The notes: a model not told the origin generated them from the letters alone. A stretch of DNA of 64,000 bases from Calocera cornea HHB12733 (GCA_001632435.1 KV423918.1:343417-407416); one strand, 5' to 3'; shown: positions 11,067-23,137, numbered from the stretch's first letter. Numbers and translations: made by a program.

Positions 11067-12756
11067 TCATGAGCTCAACGCGGCCGAAGCGATTAGCATG
11101 TCGAGTGCGCCTTGCAGTTGCCGCAGCTCTCGTTGGAACTTCAGTTCCCCTTCGACTTTACGGTGTAATGATCGTAGTAACCTGTCAACCAATGGCGATT
11201 GGCCGATCACAGACCGATAGATATCTACCATGAACATCAGTCACTGATTATGGCCCCGTGATAGCGATGCACACCCAAAACGATAGCTGCAACGTCGCAC
11301 ACAGCATCACTGAATCGTGGGTCTGCCACGTGCTTCAGTAGGAGTCGAAGGACTGGTTCAAGAAAGACGTCGTCTCGTCCTGCTAGAGCGGCTCGGAGGC
11401 CGTCCCGCTGCACCAGTTCCTGGATGAGGGAGAATACAATCGTCGGTGTTTCCTAAGGTACATGAGTACAGGCGCTCTGCGTGCACACAGGGGATACTCA
11501 CGCTCTGCAGAACCGCATCCAAAGCAGCCCCGTACTGGAACTTCTTCAGCATGACATCGTAGCGCTTCAGCTTCTTCTTCTTCTGCTGGCGAATCTTGAC
11601 CTCTCCCTTCACTGCCGTTGGCAACGCAGAAGCTTTTGGCTTCGTCTTCCTTTCTCCGATCCGCTCCATTTCTCCGCCGAGAAAGTACTCGTATGCGCCG
11701 CTCCGCAGTGCCTCACGTTTCCGATCGTCCTCTACTCCCTCGCTCGCCTTTGGCTGCCTACGACGAATGGAGAAGCTTCCGTCGCTCATGCCCGCAGCAA
11801 GATGAGTGTCGTCCGGAGAGAGGGCAAGGGATAGTACCGGCGCTGGATAGCGCATTGAATGCACCACTCGGTAGCTCGCGACGTCGTACACCTTCACCAT
11901 CTGATCCAGCCCACCAGAGAGCACCCGCGAGCAGTCTCCATTGAATGCCAGCGAAGTTATGGTCTTTTGGTGATTTGACAGTGCGCGAAGGCATCTACCT
12001 CCCGCTACAAGGTCCCATACACGTAGTACGGGTCCCGAAGCGGAGAGTGCCAGTCCGCCAGAGGGGAACAGCAGTACATCCTCGACTGGCGCCTTGCATC
12101 GCATGACCATCTCCGAGCCGCCTGTGCGAGCGTCGAATAGTCGAATAGTGCCGTCGTACGAGCCGGAGAGAACGAGAGAGGGGTTGGAAGGGGAGACGAG
12201 TCCTGAGCGTACGTAGTCGGTGTGTCCACGGAAGACGGAGACGCATAATTGGGACGGGATGTCGAATAAGCGCACAGTCGCGTCGTCGGAGCAGGAGAGC
12301 AGGGAGGTGTTATCCGGCGAGAACTTTGTGACATGAACTGGCCTGATGCCTATAAGTCTGAGGTATGACGTGGGATGGTAGCAGGACGCACTGTTTGTGA
12401 TCGTCCAACGAACGAAGAATCGCCCTCGTGCCCATGTCAAACAACTGGATCAGCCCTGTATCATCACCTGCCACGACGAGCTTCCCATCTCCTCTGATAT
12501 GACCACTTCTCGCCACATCTTTGAACCTCGAGATTGTTTTGACGACCTTCTGCGTTCTGGGGGCATATATCTGCACCCTGGTCGATGCAGTTACGGCGTA
12601 CCGGTGCGGCCTTGAGGGAGAGAAGTGGACACAGGTGACGGGGGCGTGCTCCTTGACGAATACGGGTGACTTGAATCGCCGCCAGTAGCGCGACTCGGGG
12701 GAATGCTTTGCTGCAGCCCGGGGCTGGCGTTGAACGACAACGGGCTTGTAGTCCAT
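11067..12756 (-). CDS. UTP15: U3 snoRNP small-subunit processome protein UTP15
   Basis: UTP15 is a WD40 subunit of the t-UTP subcomplex needed for pre-18S rRNA processing in the nucleolus. Four exons: 12392-12756, 11502-12342, 11275-11452 and 11067-11224, separated by introns of 49, 49 and 50 nt. They encode 513 residues, close to the usual length of about 515. The start MDYKPVVVQ is followed by WD blades (for example HAPVTCVHFSP, GHTDYVR, NHQKTITSLAF, GGLDQMVKVYD). A basic linker and the UTP15 C-terminal domain follow: KKFQYGAALDAVL, ETPTIVFSLIQELVQRDGL, then DIYRSVIGQSPLVDRLL. Both the domain order and the C-terminal VIGQSP motif are diagnostic. Confidence 0.93.
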
Positions 12757-13227
12757 GTTTGGGGGAAAGGGAGCGATTGCGGTTAGGACGCCTGGCGTGA
12801 AGGGTCCTCATGAAATTTCATAGTCCCTTTTCACGTGATCTCGTTCATCCGTGGTATCGCGGTATCGCTTCGGCGAAGTTCGAGGAGACACGTTGAATGT
12901 ATTTTCGCTTATCTAACGACACAGTAAGCCCACTCGGGCGACCAAACGAATGGAGCAGAAAGGGGACTCGGAGAGCGAGGCACGAGCGGTGCTTCTAACA
13001 CTGTAGAAAACGAAGGAACATCATAAATAAAGGCAGATGGTGAAAAGAGCGAACGGCAGGCGCTCGCCATCGGCAGGAAGCGACACCGAGGGCATCATAA
13101 GCTTTGCCTGGACGGGAGCGCCAGAAACGAATGTAATGGGGATCGACGCAGAGTACTGCACGTATAGGAGAGGCAGGGGGTGTAGCTGATAAGTTCAGAG
13201 GTGAGGAAATCACGACCAAAGGGGGGA
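12757..13227. other. Intergenic, nothing recognised
   Basis: 470 nt between UTP15 (start side) and the end of the first CPL1-domain gene. It presumably holds the UTP15 promoter and the downstream 3' UTR. No other feature seen. Confidence 0.5.
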
Positions 13228-14215
13228 CTAGTATGCCTCCGACTGGAACATGTTAGATAGCATGTGATTTGGTGCGGGTGAGAAGCCACTGTCCGGTTCG
13301 AGGTCGGCTGCCGCACCCAGCGTCTGGGAATGTCCCGCGGACATGGGCGCGAGCCTCGCGCAGCTCGCCCCGTCGTCGCTCACCGTCCAGCCGGGCCGGC
13401 AGCGGTTCACCTTGCACCGCCCTGCCTCGCACTCGACGTCGCTCACGCCCTTGATCTGGGAGCAGTCCTGCCCGGTCACGGCCTCGTCGCCATACGGGAT
13501 GGCGCACCCGCCGCAGGACTCGAGTTCGACATCGGTATCGAGGCACTCGTAAGACCGCGCGCCCCAGTGAGACCACACACCGCACCGCTTCAGACCGAAG
13601 GAGCAGGTGGAGAGGTCACGCTTGCGCCAACCACCGGAGCCGGGCATGACGCACTTGCCTCCGCGTTTGATGTACGGCGCCTGGGCGAGTTAGGATTGGT
13701 AAGACATAGGATGCAGCAGAAGCGGGAGACAACGCACGTCGCAGGTGTACGAGCAAGGGTCTGTCTCTGTGCACACGGGGTTGGCGTGTGGTGGGTAGGA
13801 GCACTGTGAGGCACCGCCGGAGTTGTTGACCTACCGTCATAAGCTCAGCAGGCACATACATCTATATCCAAGGAAAGTTACCTCATTCGCGATCAAGTTG
13901 CGGACTTTGGCATTGGAAGTGTGTGCCGCCGCCTTGCGCGCAACGGGGTTGCTCTCCAAAACGGCTGCAGCATATTGTCAGTCGTTGTCCCGCCTTACGC
14001 AGAAGCTACAGGAGCAAATACATACCGTCGATGATGTTCAAGCACACACACTCCCTGAAAATGCCGAAATCGACCCCACCTACGAAAACTTCCATGTCGA
14101 CGAACGCGCAGATATCGATCTCGCCCCGCTTATCGGGAAGAGTTGCAGCTTGAACCGCGGGCGAGATGGAGAAGAGGAAAGGGAGGGAGAGCACAAGAAG
14201 TCCGAGCAGCTGCAT
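13228..14215 (-). CDS. Secreted CPL1-domain protein (paralogue A)
   Basis: Four exons: 14026-14215, 13882-13964, 13738-13830 and 13228-13680, encoding 272 residues. Introns are 13965-14025, 13831-13881 and 13681-13737. Residues 1-23 are a signal peptide (MQLLGLLVLSLPFLFSISPA). A short segment with CVCLNIID follows. Then comes a Cys-rich half with YPPHANPVC, KRDLSTCSFGLKRCG and the CPL1-like block SYECLDTDVELESCGGCAIP, GQDCSQIKGVSDVECEAGRC and RCRPGWTVSDDG. CPL1-like proteins are basidiomycete-specific and secreted; Cryptococcus Cpl1 is an extracellular protein linked to host interaction. The role here is unknown. It is a diverged duplicate of the gene at 15903-16803. Confidence 0.85.
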
Positions 14216-15902
14216 GGTGTTGTTGTAGGACTAGCGATACAGTAGGGGAAGCGGGACCGTTGGAGGGCGGACGGGCGGACAGGCGGATGTCCGGGCGGGT
14301 GGGCGGGCGGGCAGGGAAGGGAAAGGGAGCGGAGACCCGATGCATATTGCTGAGAGAGGGTCTTCATTCTTATACAGTGTCCGAGTTCAAGGACTTTCCA
14401 TGCCGGTATGATCTCCCCCGCCGAGTCCGAGAAGCGCTCCACGTAGCGGACAGTGGGAGCGAGCAGCGCCTGGACTGTGTGAAGAGCGCACTCGTGTCGT
14501 AAGCTGACACGCAAACTACGGCCAGGATATGTCGTGCAGAGAAGAACATCTCCGGATAGCATGTCTGCCTGCTGGCCCGGTGCGGTCTCGGTCTGATCTG
14601 AACCAGGGGAGTAATATCCAGATTCAGCAATGCCCAGCGAATGGGAGATCAAAGGCAGTTCATTCTCATCAAGCAGCCGCCAATATGCGCCCCATTACCG
14701 ATGAGTACCGGGAAGGCAGAGGACGGGGCAAGGAGGGGACCGAGCGAGTTGCACTCGGCGAGACCTCAGTCGTACGACCGGGTTATGTACCGCTGACGAC
14801 ATCGGCAGCACGGCCGTGAGAACTCGCGCGACGCTAGACCGCCGTCCGGGCGATCCTGCACAACAAGGGCAAATCGTGAGAGAACTTGGACAGACAAGCA
14901 GCGCGTGAGAATCGGAGCAACGCCGGCGTCGACAAGATACCGCCGATTCCAACTCTCGGCGTGCTTCTGCGCGACAGGAAGGAGAAGGAACGTGCCGAAC
15001 AAACGGGCTCAAGGGTTCCTTCCGCCGGGCGATTCCGAGCCAGGTTGTGGCGACGAGCCGCGGAAGGCAACCTTCCTGTCCCTGAGCGCAACTTCTTCAG
15101 TCTTGTCCCCTCGGCTCGCGACCTTCTCGACCGACCCAGGTCGCCGGCCGGAACGAGGGGAACGAGTGACGACGCGTTGACGTGTTGGACTCGTACAGCT
15201 TTCCCTTACCACCGGAGCCCCGGGCAATCGGGGTGGTTACGGCGCGATCCGCGGACCCTTTATACTGCCAAGCCATTAATGTATGCTTGTCCCAAGCAGG
15301 CGAAGAGAATATTGATGATGAAGCAATTGCCGATGACAATTCAAATGATGCATGCAGCCACAGAATGAGGCCACTCCTCTCGTACGGGGTTGCCCGATCT
15401 GGCACATCACCCGCTACTGCACAAGTAGAGAATCGGCATCGTCTTATTTTTTTGGGGATGAGGTAGTACACAGTACAATACGGGAAGGAAAGGTAAGGTA
15501 AGATGGTTCTGAGCCAGCGGACGGCCCTCGCCCAAGGCAGAGGGGTGGTCTCGTCAACAGAATGTCAAAGTAGTGTGCAGGCGCACAGGGCGCGGCCATA
15601 GGTATGCAAGGGTTTCTAAGCGCTAGGCGAGAAAAGAGCGGCGGGCCAGCGACGCCTTTCCCCCTGAGTAACGGAGGAAGGACGAGGCGAGACGAGGCGA
15701 AGCAAAATGCAAGGAGAATAGTCCGGGACCAGGCCAGAGGGGGTGGAAGTTGAAGGGCGGCCGCGCTGCAGGCGGACGGGCGAAGGTAAGGTGTTGTACA
15801 GCTGCTCAGGTGGAGCAAGCGATGCGATGCGAAGGCGAGGACGCGAGAGACTGAGGGCGAGGAAAGCAGGTGACCAGATTGGGAAAGTGAAAGTGTGGTG
15901 GG
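14216..15902. other. Intergenic between the CPL1-domain paralogues
   Basis: About 1.7 kb of GC-rich sequence. A run of GGGCGGAC-like tracts near 14270-14310 lies just upstream of paralogue A. Open frames on both strands overlap and show no domain. Probably promoter of A plus 3' flank of B. Confidence 0.45.
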
Positions 15903-16803
15903 TTATGCGCCAAGCACAAGCTGGGCGCCGACCTGCACGGCCACGCACGTCGTGCCGTCCTCGTTGAGGGTGAAGCCCTCGGCACAGCGAGACACACGGC
16001 ATGTGCCCTGGATGCACGCGACGTCGGATACGCCGGGGAGCGCGGTGCAGTCCTGGCCAGTGGGACGCATGCCGGGGAAGGGGATCACACAGCCGCCGCC
16101 TATCACAGAAGCAGGTTAGCAACGGTCCGGCTACTCCAGAGGGTGAGAGGAGGACGTACAGCTCTCAAGCGACGAGCGCGTGTCAACACACTCGTATGCG
16201 TTCACGCCCGACGGAGCACCGCACTTCGTGAAGCCGGCGGAGCACCGTCCGATGTCCCGGCGAGCAGCGCGCTTGGAAGAAGCGAGCACGCAGTTGCCGG
16301 CCTGCTTGTGATAGCCGGCCGGGCACGTGAAGTCGCAGGGGTTGGAGGCGGAGCAGACGGGCGAGGCACCGGTGGGGTAAGAGCACTGCTGGCCGTTGGC
16401 ATTGATCTGAGGAGTGTATATAAGATGGATGGCCTGACAGAGGTAAAGAGAAACGTACCTGAGCAGACAGGAATGCCTTGACATCGAGAAGGGAACCAAG
16501 GACATTCACGAGAGCGTTGACGGTGGCGTCCGCCTCCACGTTCGCGTCCAGGCCGAGGAACCCATCGAGAGCGCTGAGGCAGAGGCAGATCTTGAGGGGC
16601 GACAGATCGAGGGTGAGGATGCTGAGGACATTGACCGCCGCGGACAGGTTGACCTCGGCGCAAATGTCGAGGCCCTTTTTCTCGAGCACGCGCGGCTGGA
16701 CCGCGGTGCTGAGCATTTTGGGGTGGAGGGCAGCCGCCATCGCACCCGACGCGCCGAACACGGCGACAGTGAAGACAGAAACAAGGTTGCGGAGAGAGAC
16801 CAT
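15903..16803 (-). CDS. Secreted CPL1-domain protein (paralogue B)
   Basis: Three exons: 16459-16803, 16160-16406 and 15903-16099, encoding 262 residues; introns 16407-16458 and 16100-16159. Residues 1-24 are a signal peptide (MVSLRNLVSVFTVAVFGASG). A segment around KICLCLSALDGFLGL parallels CVCLNIID of paralogue A. The Cys-rich part holds QQCSYPTGASPVC, CDFTCPAGYHKQ, RCSAGFTKCG, then YECVDTRSSLESCGGC, spliced inside the Cys codon, followed by GQDCTALPGVSDVACIQGTC and RCAEGFTLNEDGTTC. The intron inside LESC is absent in paralogue A, so the copies differ in intron content. Extracellular; function unknown. Confidence 0.85.
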
Positions 16804-17913
16804 CTTGAATGTAGGGACTGTGTACTGGTTTTGGAGAGGGGACGCTGAAGGAGCGGTGTTTTGAAAGATAGTGGGTCTCGGAGAGAGTGTGGAGTTTTGG
16901 GTAGAGAACGAGGGGACGAGCCGGAGAAGGGCGAGGGAGGAGCCGGGAAACCTGAGAGGGAACTGTGGGTTGGAGGACTAGAGGGAGGCGCTTTGCTCAG
17001 GCTCTTATACATGACCACCACGGCGACGATAGCGCTGCGCCGGGGTTAATGAAACCTACATTGCGTTGTCATAATGTCGGTGCGGAATGCGTATTCGCCA
17101 TAGGGAATAGGGTTGGGGAATGTGCCGGTCATTTGAAGGGTGACCAGGAAAACAACATGTCAGAAAAGTTGGTCGACAGGAACCGGGAACGGCTGCCATC
17201 GGCACGATGCCACCCCAGACAAGGTGCGGCTATAGACCCAGGGGCCAAGGAATCACCGGTATTTCGACCGAGTCCGCCCATAGGTAGACAGAGCCATATC
17301 AGGCGCACGACATATCAGTTCCAGGGACAGGCATGCAATAGTCCAGAGTCGAGAGCATAGGCAAGGGAGGGAGGCGGGCAATGAAACCCTATTTCTCTCG
17401 TGAGCTTGCCGTCATCGAGCGGGTCAGGGTAGCGACCAGAGAGGCATGTGTGGCTGGCCCGAGTAGTCAAGAACTCGCGGCGTCTGGCTTCATTATTATT
17501 CATGGGCATAGTGTTCCATTCGGTCCCTTGTACAGCAGCAACCCATTCGGTCCCTTCTGTCCATTCGATCCCTTATGCCCATTCAATCCCTGGGCGATGG
17601 TAGACAGCCATACACGTAGAGGGTCCGGAAGCGAAACGGGGAGGAAAGCCCGAGGAAAAGTCGTGGGCGGCTCATGGGCAATAGAGTAGTCGCGCACGAG
17701 GTCACGATTCCGGAAGCAGACCCCCACCCAAGCTTCACTAATTTGGACCGGGGCATGTCTTCAGGGTTGGAACCCAACACACGAGCCATATCCTGGACTG
17801 CTCAAAAACCCATCTTCTTCTCCAATAGCCCGCCGCATTTGCACCCCAGACGGCCACGACGGGGCTAGCCAGCCGCAGAAGCATCGTGTGCCAATTAGCC
17901 ACAGCGCATAATC
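16804..17913. other. Intergenic, divergent promoter region
   Basis: 1.1 kb between the start of CPL1 paralogue B and the start of the ceramide synthase gene. Contains a small tandem repeat at 17515-17592 and otherwise no feature I can support. Confidence 0.5.
17515..17592. repeat. Degenerate 18-nt tandem repeat
   Basis: Four copies of CCATTCGGTCCCTT-like units; the last three follow each other at an 18-nt period, while a 12-nt insertion separates the first. Unit drift is C/T or G/A at one or two positions. No coding frame is supported. Confidence 0.7.
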
Positions 17914-19642
17914 ATGTCAGCCCCGCCTCCGAACAAGCCAAGCGCTCGAAGGCGCGCCAGTTCGATCGCGGAAAGGATTGACAGAATAGAGTGCGTCCGC
18001 TCCTCCCGGCGCCCATCTCCGGCCCTGTTACTCATCACAGATCGCGCACATACAGGCACGATCCCAATCACCACTTGACTGGAGCGTTCGTGTCTGACAC
18101 GTGAGCCCTAATTACAGTACCCTGGCGGCCATAACGCTCAGGTCATGCTCTGCTAGACCATCGGTGCCTGCCTTCCCGCCTCAGGACCCTACTGGCAAGA
18201 TCAAGCATGCGAAGCCAAAGCAAAAGGTCGCCTTTGCAGTCGATGAGAACAGCAAGTCTGCCGGGCTTTGGGAGGACTTGCGGACCATGCGATGGATGCG
18301 TGTTCCAGGTATGTTGGCTTCCCTGTCAAAGGTTGTTCACCATCGCTGATCTGTGGGGTCAGCATCGTCTGCCAAAATCCTGGGTGTGCCGATCCTACTC
18401 TGGCTCAACTGGCACTTCCTATCGTCACACCAGCCAAACCCTTTCTCTCATGTGATCTTCATTTCTGGCAGGATACCAGGGAGTTCGGATGATGATCCTC
18501 GGTATCAGAAGACCTATTGGGTTTGTTTTTGTAAGATCGGATCTTGTCGCAAGCTGATACGTCTGTCCCGCTGTAGGATCTTCTTTTCATTGCATACTAT
18601 GTCGTTGTATTCGCGTTCGTTCGCCAATCTCTCACTCTATACGTCCTCCGACCATTCGCACGATACTTCGGCATTCGAAAGGAAGGCAAGCTTGACAGGT
18701 TCGCCGAGCAAGGATATGCGATCATCTACTTTGGAGTCTTCGCGACTATGGGCATCGTAAGCACGATGCTGCAAGCTGCTTGTTTTTATTGACACATGTG
18801 TAATCTAGCTTGTTATGCGAAGCCTCCCAACCTGGTGGTTCCGCACGGAGTACTTCTGGATTGGTGCGTCTGAAGGTATCCCCACGGCAGCACGTGCTGA
18901 ACCGTCAGGTAGATTATCCCCACTGGGAAATGAAGCCTTTGATGAAGTGCTACTATCTTCTGCAGTCTGCGTACTGGCTACAGCAATTGCTGGTCATGGT
19001 CCTAGGTATAGAAAAGCCACGCAAGGATTTTGCAGAACTGGTAGCCCATCACATCGTCACCCTTTGGCTCATCGGCTGGAGCTACTTGGCCAATTTGACT
19101 TTCATCGGCAATGCCGTCTTTGTGACCATGGACTTCAGCGATATCTGGCTCAGCGTCAGTCGTCTCATTATGATTTCGTTCGACTGTTATGCTTAAGGCT
19201 GCGCTTAGTTTTCGAAGTGTCTGAACTACCTGAAGCTGGACCGGACCTCCTTGGTGTCGTTCGCCTGGCTCATCATCATTTGGACATATATGCGACATTT
19301 CCTCAACTGGAGGATCCTGTGGTCCGTTTGGACGGAGTTCGACCTTGTCGCCCCTCAGCACCGGTATTGGGATCCACCGACAGGTGCTTACCTGGCGCCC
19401 TGGATGAGATACCAGATCTTTGCTCCCATTGCTCTGCTCCAGGTTCTCATGTTCTTCTGGTCGTTCCTCATGTGGCGGATATTGTACCGGTATGTTTGGC
19501 TACCGATTCTCGGCCGTTCCTGCTCCAACTGATTGCCTGCAGCGCCGTCTTCGTCAACGTCATCGCAGATGATCGATCGGATGATGAAGAAGAGGATGAG
19601 CCTGAGTCCCCGAATGCAGAGAAGCTCGCCAAAGAGGATTAA
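17914..19642 (+). CDS. LAG1: Ceramide synthase, LAG1/LAC1 family (TLC domain)
   Basis: Ceramide synthases acylate sphingoid bases with acyl-CoA in the ER membrane. Nine exons are proposed, with introns 17991-18055, 18101-18141, 18309-18362, 18521-18576, 18757-18808, 18864-18912, 19155-19208 and 19490-19542; coding length 1,305 nt, 434 residues. N-terminus MSAPPPNKPSARRR, then DPNHHLTGAFVSD and WEDLRTMRWMRVP. The TLC domain follows with FRTEYFW, DYPHWEMKP, and the Lag motif HHIVTLWLIGWSYLANLT ending in VTMDFSDIWLS; the His-His pair and acidic residues needed for catalysis are present. The C-terminus is acidic (DDRSDDEEEDEPESP), as in fungal homologues whose tail is a casein-kinase-2 target. 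Confidence 0.93.
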
Positions 19643-19878
19643 CGTGTCCGGAAGGAGTTTCAACGGAAACCTGGATTTTGTTTTGCCCGAACTGACGTTC
19701 GTTACCGCCTCGTACTACAGTACAACCAATCGACTCTATACGTATTTAGGGCGATTGGTATATACCCCTATCATCTAATATACAGTCCCGACATCGCGCA
19801 CTTTCTTCCCAGTTGCGCTCAACAGCCACATCACGCGAAACCTAGCTCGTCCATGTTCTTCGAAACTGTGTTGCCGTA

Positions 19879-20680
19879 TCAATTGCCGCGTGAACCGAGG
19901 GAGCCGAGACGCGCGAGCGTGTCCTCACTGTTCTCTGCATCCTCTATGGTATCTGCCTGTGCAACCTGAGCGGCGATGAGCACTGCAGAACAGACGGCCC
20001 GTGGTTTCATGCTGCGTACCACTCGTAATACCGACTTCTTGGACGACTCCTGAATCTCCCCAGCAATGATCAGCTCGTCGAGAATCTGCGCATTCGTGTT
20101 AGTTCACGTGTCAAACAAATGGGCGGCGAATGCGTACTGCGTATGCCTTCTGGAAGTTGAAGATACTACAACTGGGTCAGACTCATGCTGATCGACGCTA
20201 CGCACACGTCACCACTCACAGATCCAGCTCGCAAACCTATATTACCATGAGCATCAACAGTCGCATTAGGGTAATATCGACTCACATTACCGAAATAACG
20301 ATCTAGCACTTCGACATATCTGTGTATTATCTCCAATGTTACAAGCTCGTTGTCTCCTTGGCTGATGCCGCAGACGAAGAAGAGAGACGCATATCGACGA
20401 TAGACGACCTTCGTATCTGTACATGCACATGTCAAACCTTCATGGGCCGCGGAATTGCACCACGCAACCGTACCTCTGTATTCAAGAAAGTTGGACATGC
20501 GAGTACGTCGTGCAAGGACCAGCTGTGTCACGTCCTTGACGATCTTCGACTTTGTCTTCGTGGGCATGGTAGCAAACCATTTTGCCAGGCGCACTTTCCC
20601 TATATGCAGCTCAGCTCTGTATCCTACAGCGACTCGTCATGCATACCTTGTCGGGAAACCAACAGGATATACTCAATCAT
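19879..20680 (-). CDS. APS1: AP-1 clathrin adaptor sigma subunit
   Basis: The small chain of the AP-1 adaptor acts in trans-Golgi/endosome clathrin sorting. Six exons: 20647-20680, 20474-20599, 20286-20416, 20220-20236, 20138-20165 and 19879-20085; coding length 543 nt, 180 residues. The protein starts MIEYILLVSRQGKVRLAKW and contains KDVTQLVLARRTRMSNFLEY, VVYRRYASLFFVCGI, LEIIHRYVEVLDRYFGN, VCELDLIFNFQKAYA and ILDELIIAGEIQESSKKSVL, all sigma-adaptin hallmarks. Two exons are only 17 and 28 nt. The C-terminal tail is about 20 residues longer than in animals and Ala/Asp/Ser-rich. Confidence 0.95.
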
Positions 20681-21021
20681 GATGGTGCTGGTATGGACGA
20701 GAGTGCATTGAGCCGGAGCCAAATGTTCCTGTCTCATGGGCGAGGCGCGTCGAGTGCGTCCGGGCGGCGAAGTTGCGAGTTGCTTCCCGTACTTCGTTTT
20801 CTATATCGGTCTCACTCTCGTTTGGCTATCTATTATTTTCCACGACGGGATACTCTCGGAGTATGGCCGCGGCATGTACAAAGCAGACATATGCATCAAG
20901 TGCGGCAATTTACAACAAGGAATGACGTGATATAGGAATTGGAGCACCAAAGACTGTGACATGTGGTTGGACCCATTGACGAACGACAAACAGACGAAGA
21001 TTAGAAAGTCACGATGGAGTT
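20681..21021. other. Short intergenic region
   Basis: 340 nt between the AP-1 sigma start and the end of the BTB-like gene. No feature recognised; contains the AP-1 sigma promoter by position. Confidence 0.5.
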
Positions 21022-22734
21022 CTACAGGTACCTGCCTGGACTCGCGGCTGGGAAGGTGGTTCTTGTCGGAGATGCTGGTCCTGCATTAGGGGAGCCTCCG
21101 TTCATTCGGCGCAGCCTTAATGCCTCGCTGAGCTTCTCCTTTGCGCGCCTCGCCTTTTCCTCCTCAGTCAGGCTACCTGTCAGCCTTGACATCGAGACTG
21201 GTTTTGCGGATGGTACGGCAATGATGCTCGGCGCTGATCCACGTCGCACCGACTCAAGTCTGAGCGATGAAGGAGGAACAGCCGGCAGCGGTCGACTCTC
21301 CAAGTAGGGGCTGGTCGGTAATCGATGCTGAGTCGGACGAGCTCGAGGGACCACAATTGACGGTGCTACGGAAGTCGGCGTGGGTGTTGTGGAAGGTCTT
21401 GGACGGGCAGAAGGCCTCGCATCACTATCTTCTGAAGACAACGGTGGGGTGGGGATGTTTCTCGCCGGGGGGAAGACTATGACGGTCTCGTTGTGCGAGG
21501 AGCTGAAGGAGGGTGTCGCGCTGGCGGCTGATGACACGGTTGTGGCAGGTAGATCCGACTCGGAGGAGGCAGGTGGCTCGGTCTCTTCCGCAATCGTCGC
21601 CTGCTTCGGCTTGACAAGTCCCGCATTCCGCAGCTCTGTCTCACACATCGCCTCCAGTTCTTCGAGGCCCAGCCAGCAGGCTTCGTCACGGAGGTCGAGA
21701 AGCGCTTCGAGCTTTGAGACGCCAATCATGGAAGTCGTCTGCGAGCGGGATGGAAGCTGAACAGCACGAGGCAGCGCTGGTAGATCGTTATGGGAGGACC
21801 TCGGCAAACGCAGATACGACAGAATGATGTGGTAAGGAGGAGAAGGTCGGTCGAGGAAGATATGAATGACTTCGCTTGGTACCTTTGGCGGGCCAGATGG
21901 AGGGCTGGGGCAAAGTGACAAGATGTACTGAGCTAGAAGAGACGGTCGCGATGTGAGTGTATCGATTGTCGTGCGCATTGTCATGCTTGACGTCTCGAGC
22001 GTGACCAGGCTATTCTTGCTATATGTCCCAGGGGGCGGTGGTCCAGCCAAAAGCTGAGGATCGAACGGCGGCAATGTGCTTTGCTCTCCAACGAGCCGGT
22101 TGAATGGGGCGATGGCACTGGGTGGGAATGACGGCGATGGTGGGATATCGTGCGCGCTGCGTTTGAGTGAGGATCGACGGGGAGTTGCAGTCATCTTCGG
22201 GCCCGTTCGAATCTGCAGCTGCGGTGGAGATCCACTGGCCTTTGAACGACTTGGGACTGAACCGGGCGACATTCTATCGGGGTTGCGGACATTCACCAGT
22301 TTCGCCCTCGAGACCGTTCCAGTGTACACCTCGGGGTCCATCAACGCCTGCTCGTACTCCTTCGACCTGACTGCTGGCTTTGGACTTTCGTCTCTTGTAG
22401 GCTTTGAGGAAGGAAGCGGTGGCAGAGCAGTAGAAGTAGTTGGAGGCGACGCCGGAGGAGTGGCGACCGTAGACTTCGGTTTGGCTCGCGGAGACTTGGG
22501 AGACTTCGAAGACTTGGGCGACCTCGCACTGCTGCTCGAATGAGTGGGCGACGCGGGCCTGCTTGGGGTAGTAGGAGAGCGAGAAAGCCAAGCCATCGCT
22601 TGATTGAAGAGCAGGGAGCGGGGCCGGGATGATGATGTTCGAGTGGAAGGTGTGTCGGTGGTTGGGGAAAATTCGCTGCTGCTACTTAACGATTGTGCAG
22701 CCGATTCGTAGCGACGTTGTACTGCTTCGGGCAT
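21022..22734 (-). CDS. BTB/POZ-like domain protein
   Basis: Single exon, 570 residues from the ATG at 22734. Residues 1-230 are Ser/Pro-rich with SPKSSKSPKSPRAKPKS-type repeats. A BTB-like fold is suggested at about 240-375: LVTLETSSMTMRTTIDTL, VIHIFLDRPSPPYHIILSYL (the F.DR.P..F..IL.YLR pattern) and LEALLDLRDEACWLGLEELE, the usual LL.EA.YLGL..L ending. The C-terminal third is again Ser/Pro-rich, ending in an EEEKARRAKEKLSEALRLRR helix. BTB domains mediate protein contacts, often to cullin ligases; the partner here is unknown. No other domain seen. Confidence 0.6.
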   Translation of the reverse strand: MPEAVQRRYESAAQSLSSSSEFSPTTDTPSTRTSSSRPRSLLFNQAMAWLSRSPTTPSRPASPTHSSSSARSPKSSKSPKSPRAKPKSTVATPPASPPTTSTALPPLPSSKPTRDESPKPAVRSKEYEQALMDPEVYTGTVSRAKLVNVRNPDRMSPGSVPSRSKASGSPPQLQIRTGPKMTATPRRSSLKRSAHDIPPSPSFPPSAIAPFNRLVGEQSTLPPFDPQLLAGPPPPGTYSKNSLVTLETSSMTMRTTIDTLTSRPSLLAQYILSLCPSPPSGPPKVPSEVIHIFLDRPSPPYHIILSYLRLPRSSHNDLPALPRAVQLPSRSQTTSMIGVSKLEALLDLRDEACWLGLEELEAMCETELRNAGLVKPKQATIAEETEPPASSESDLPATTVSSAASATPSFSSSHNETVIVFPPARNIPTPPLSSEDSDARPSARPRPSTTPTPTSVAPSIVVPRARPTQHRLPTSPYLESRPLPAVPPSSLRLESVRRGSAPSIIAVPSAKPVSMSRLTGSLTEEEKARRAKEKLSEALRLRRMNGGSPNAGPASPTRTTFPAASPGRYL

Positions 22735-23137
22735 TGTCGATATGCGTTTGAGTATGAGATGCGAGGAGCCGAGTATTGTGCAGACAAAGGACAGGAATTA
22801 TACGATGCGGCGGAGAGGGTCTGGATACAATGGCCTGTACAACGCACTGGCCCGGGTAGGGCAGATGGTACCAGGCGACAGAGCCAGTACCCGTCCGCAG
22901 GAGGACAAACGTCGTTTTATGAGACGGCGGGACCGACAAGCACCCTCAGACCGGTAAAACGTGGCTCGCGTGGTTGGGCGGTTCTCCATGGGTGAACAAA
23001 CAATAGAAACGCTTGATCACCACGCGGACAGAATAGAAGAAGGATGGTGGCTGTGGCACTTGATGCACAGGTCCGCGGCATTTCCTTCCGGCCTTTGTGA
23101 GCCGGCCTTGTTGTTCTTCGAGCACTCCACTTTCGAG

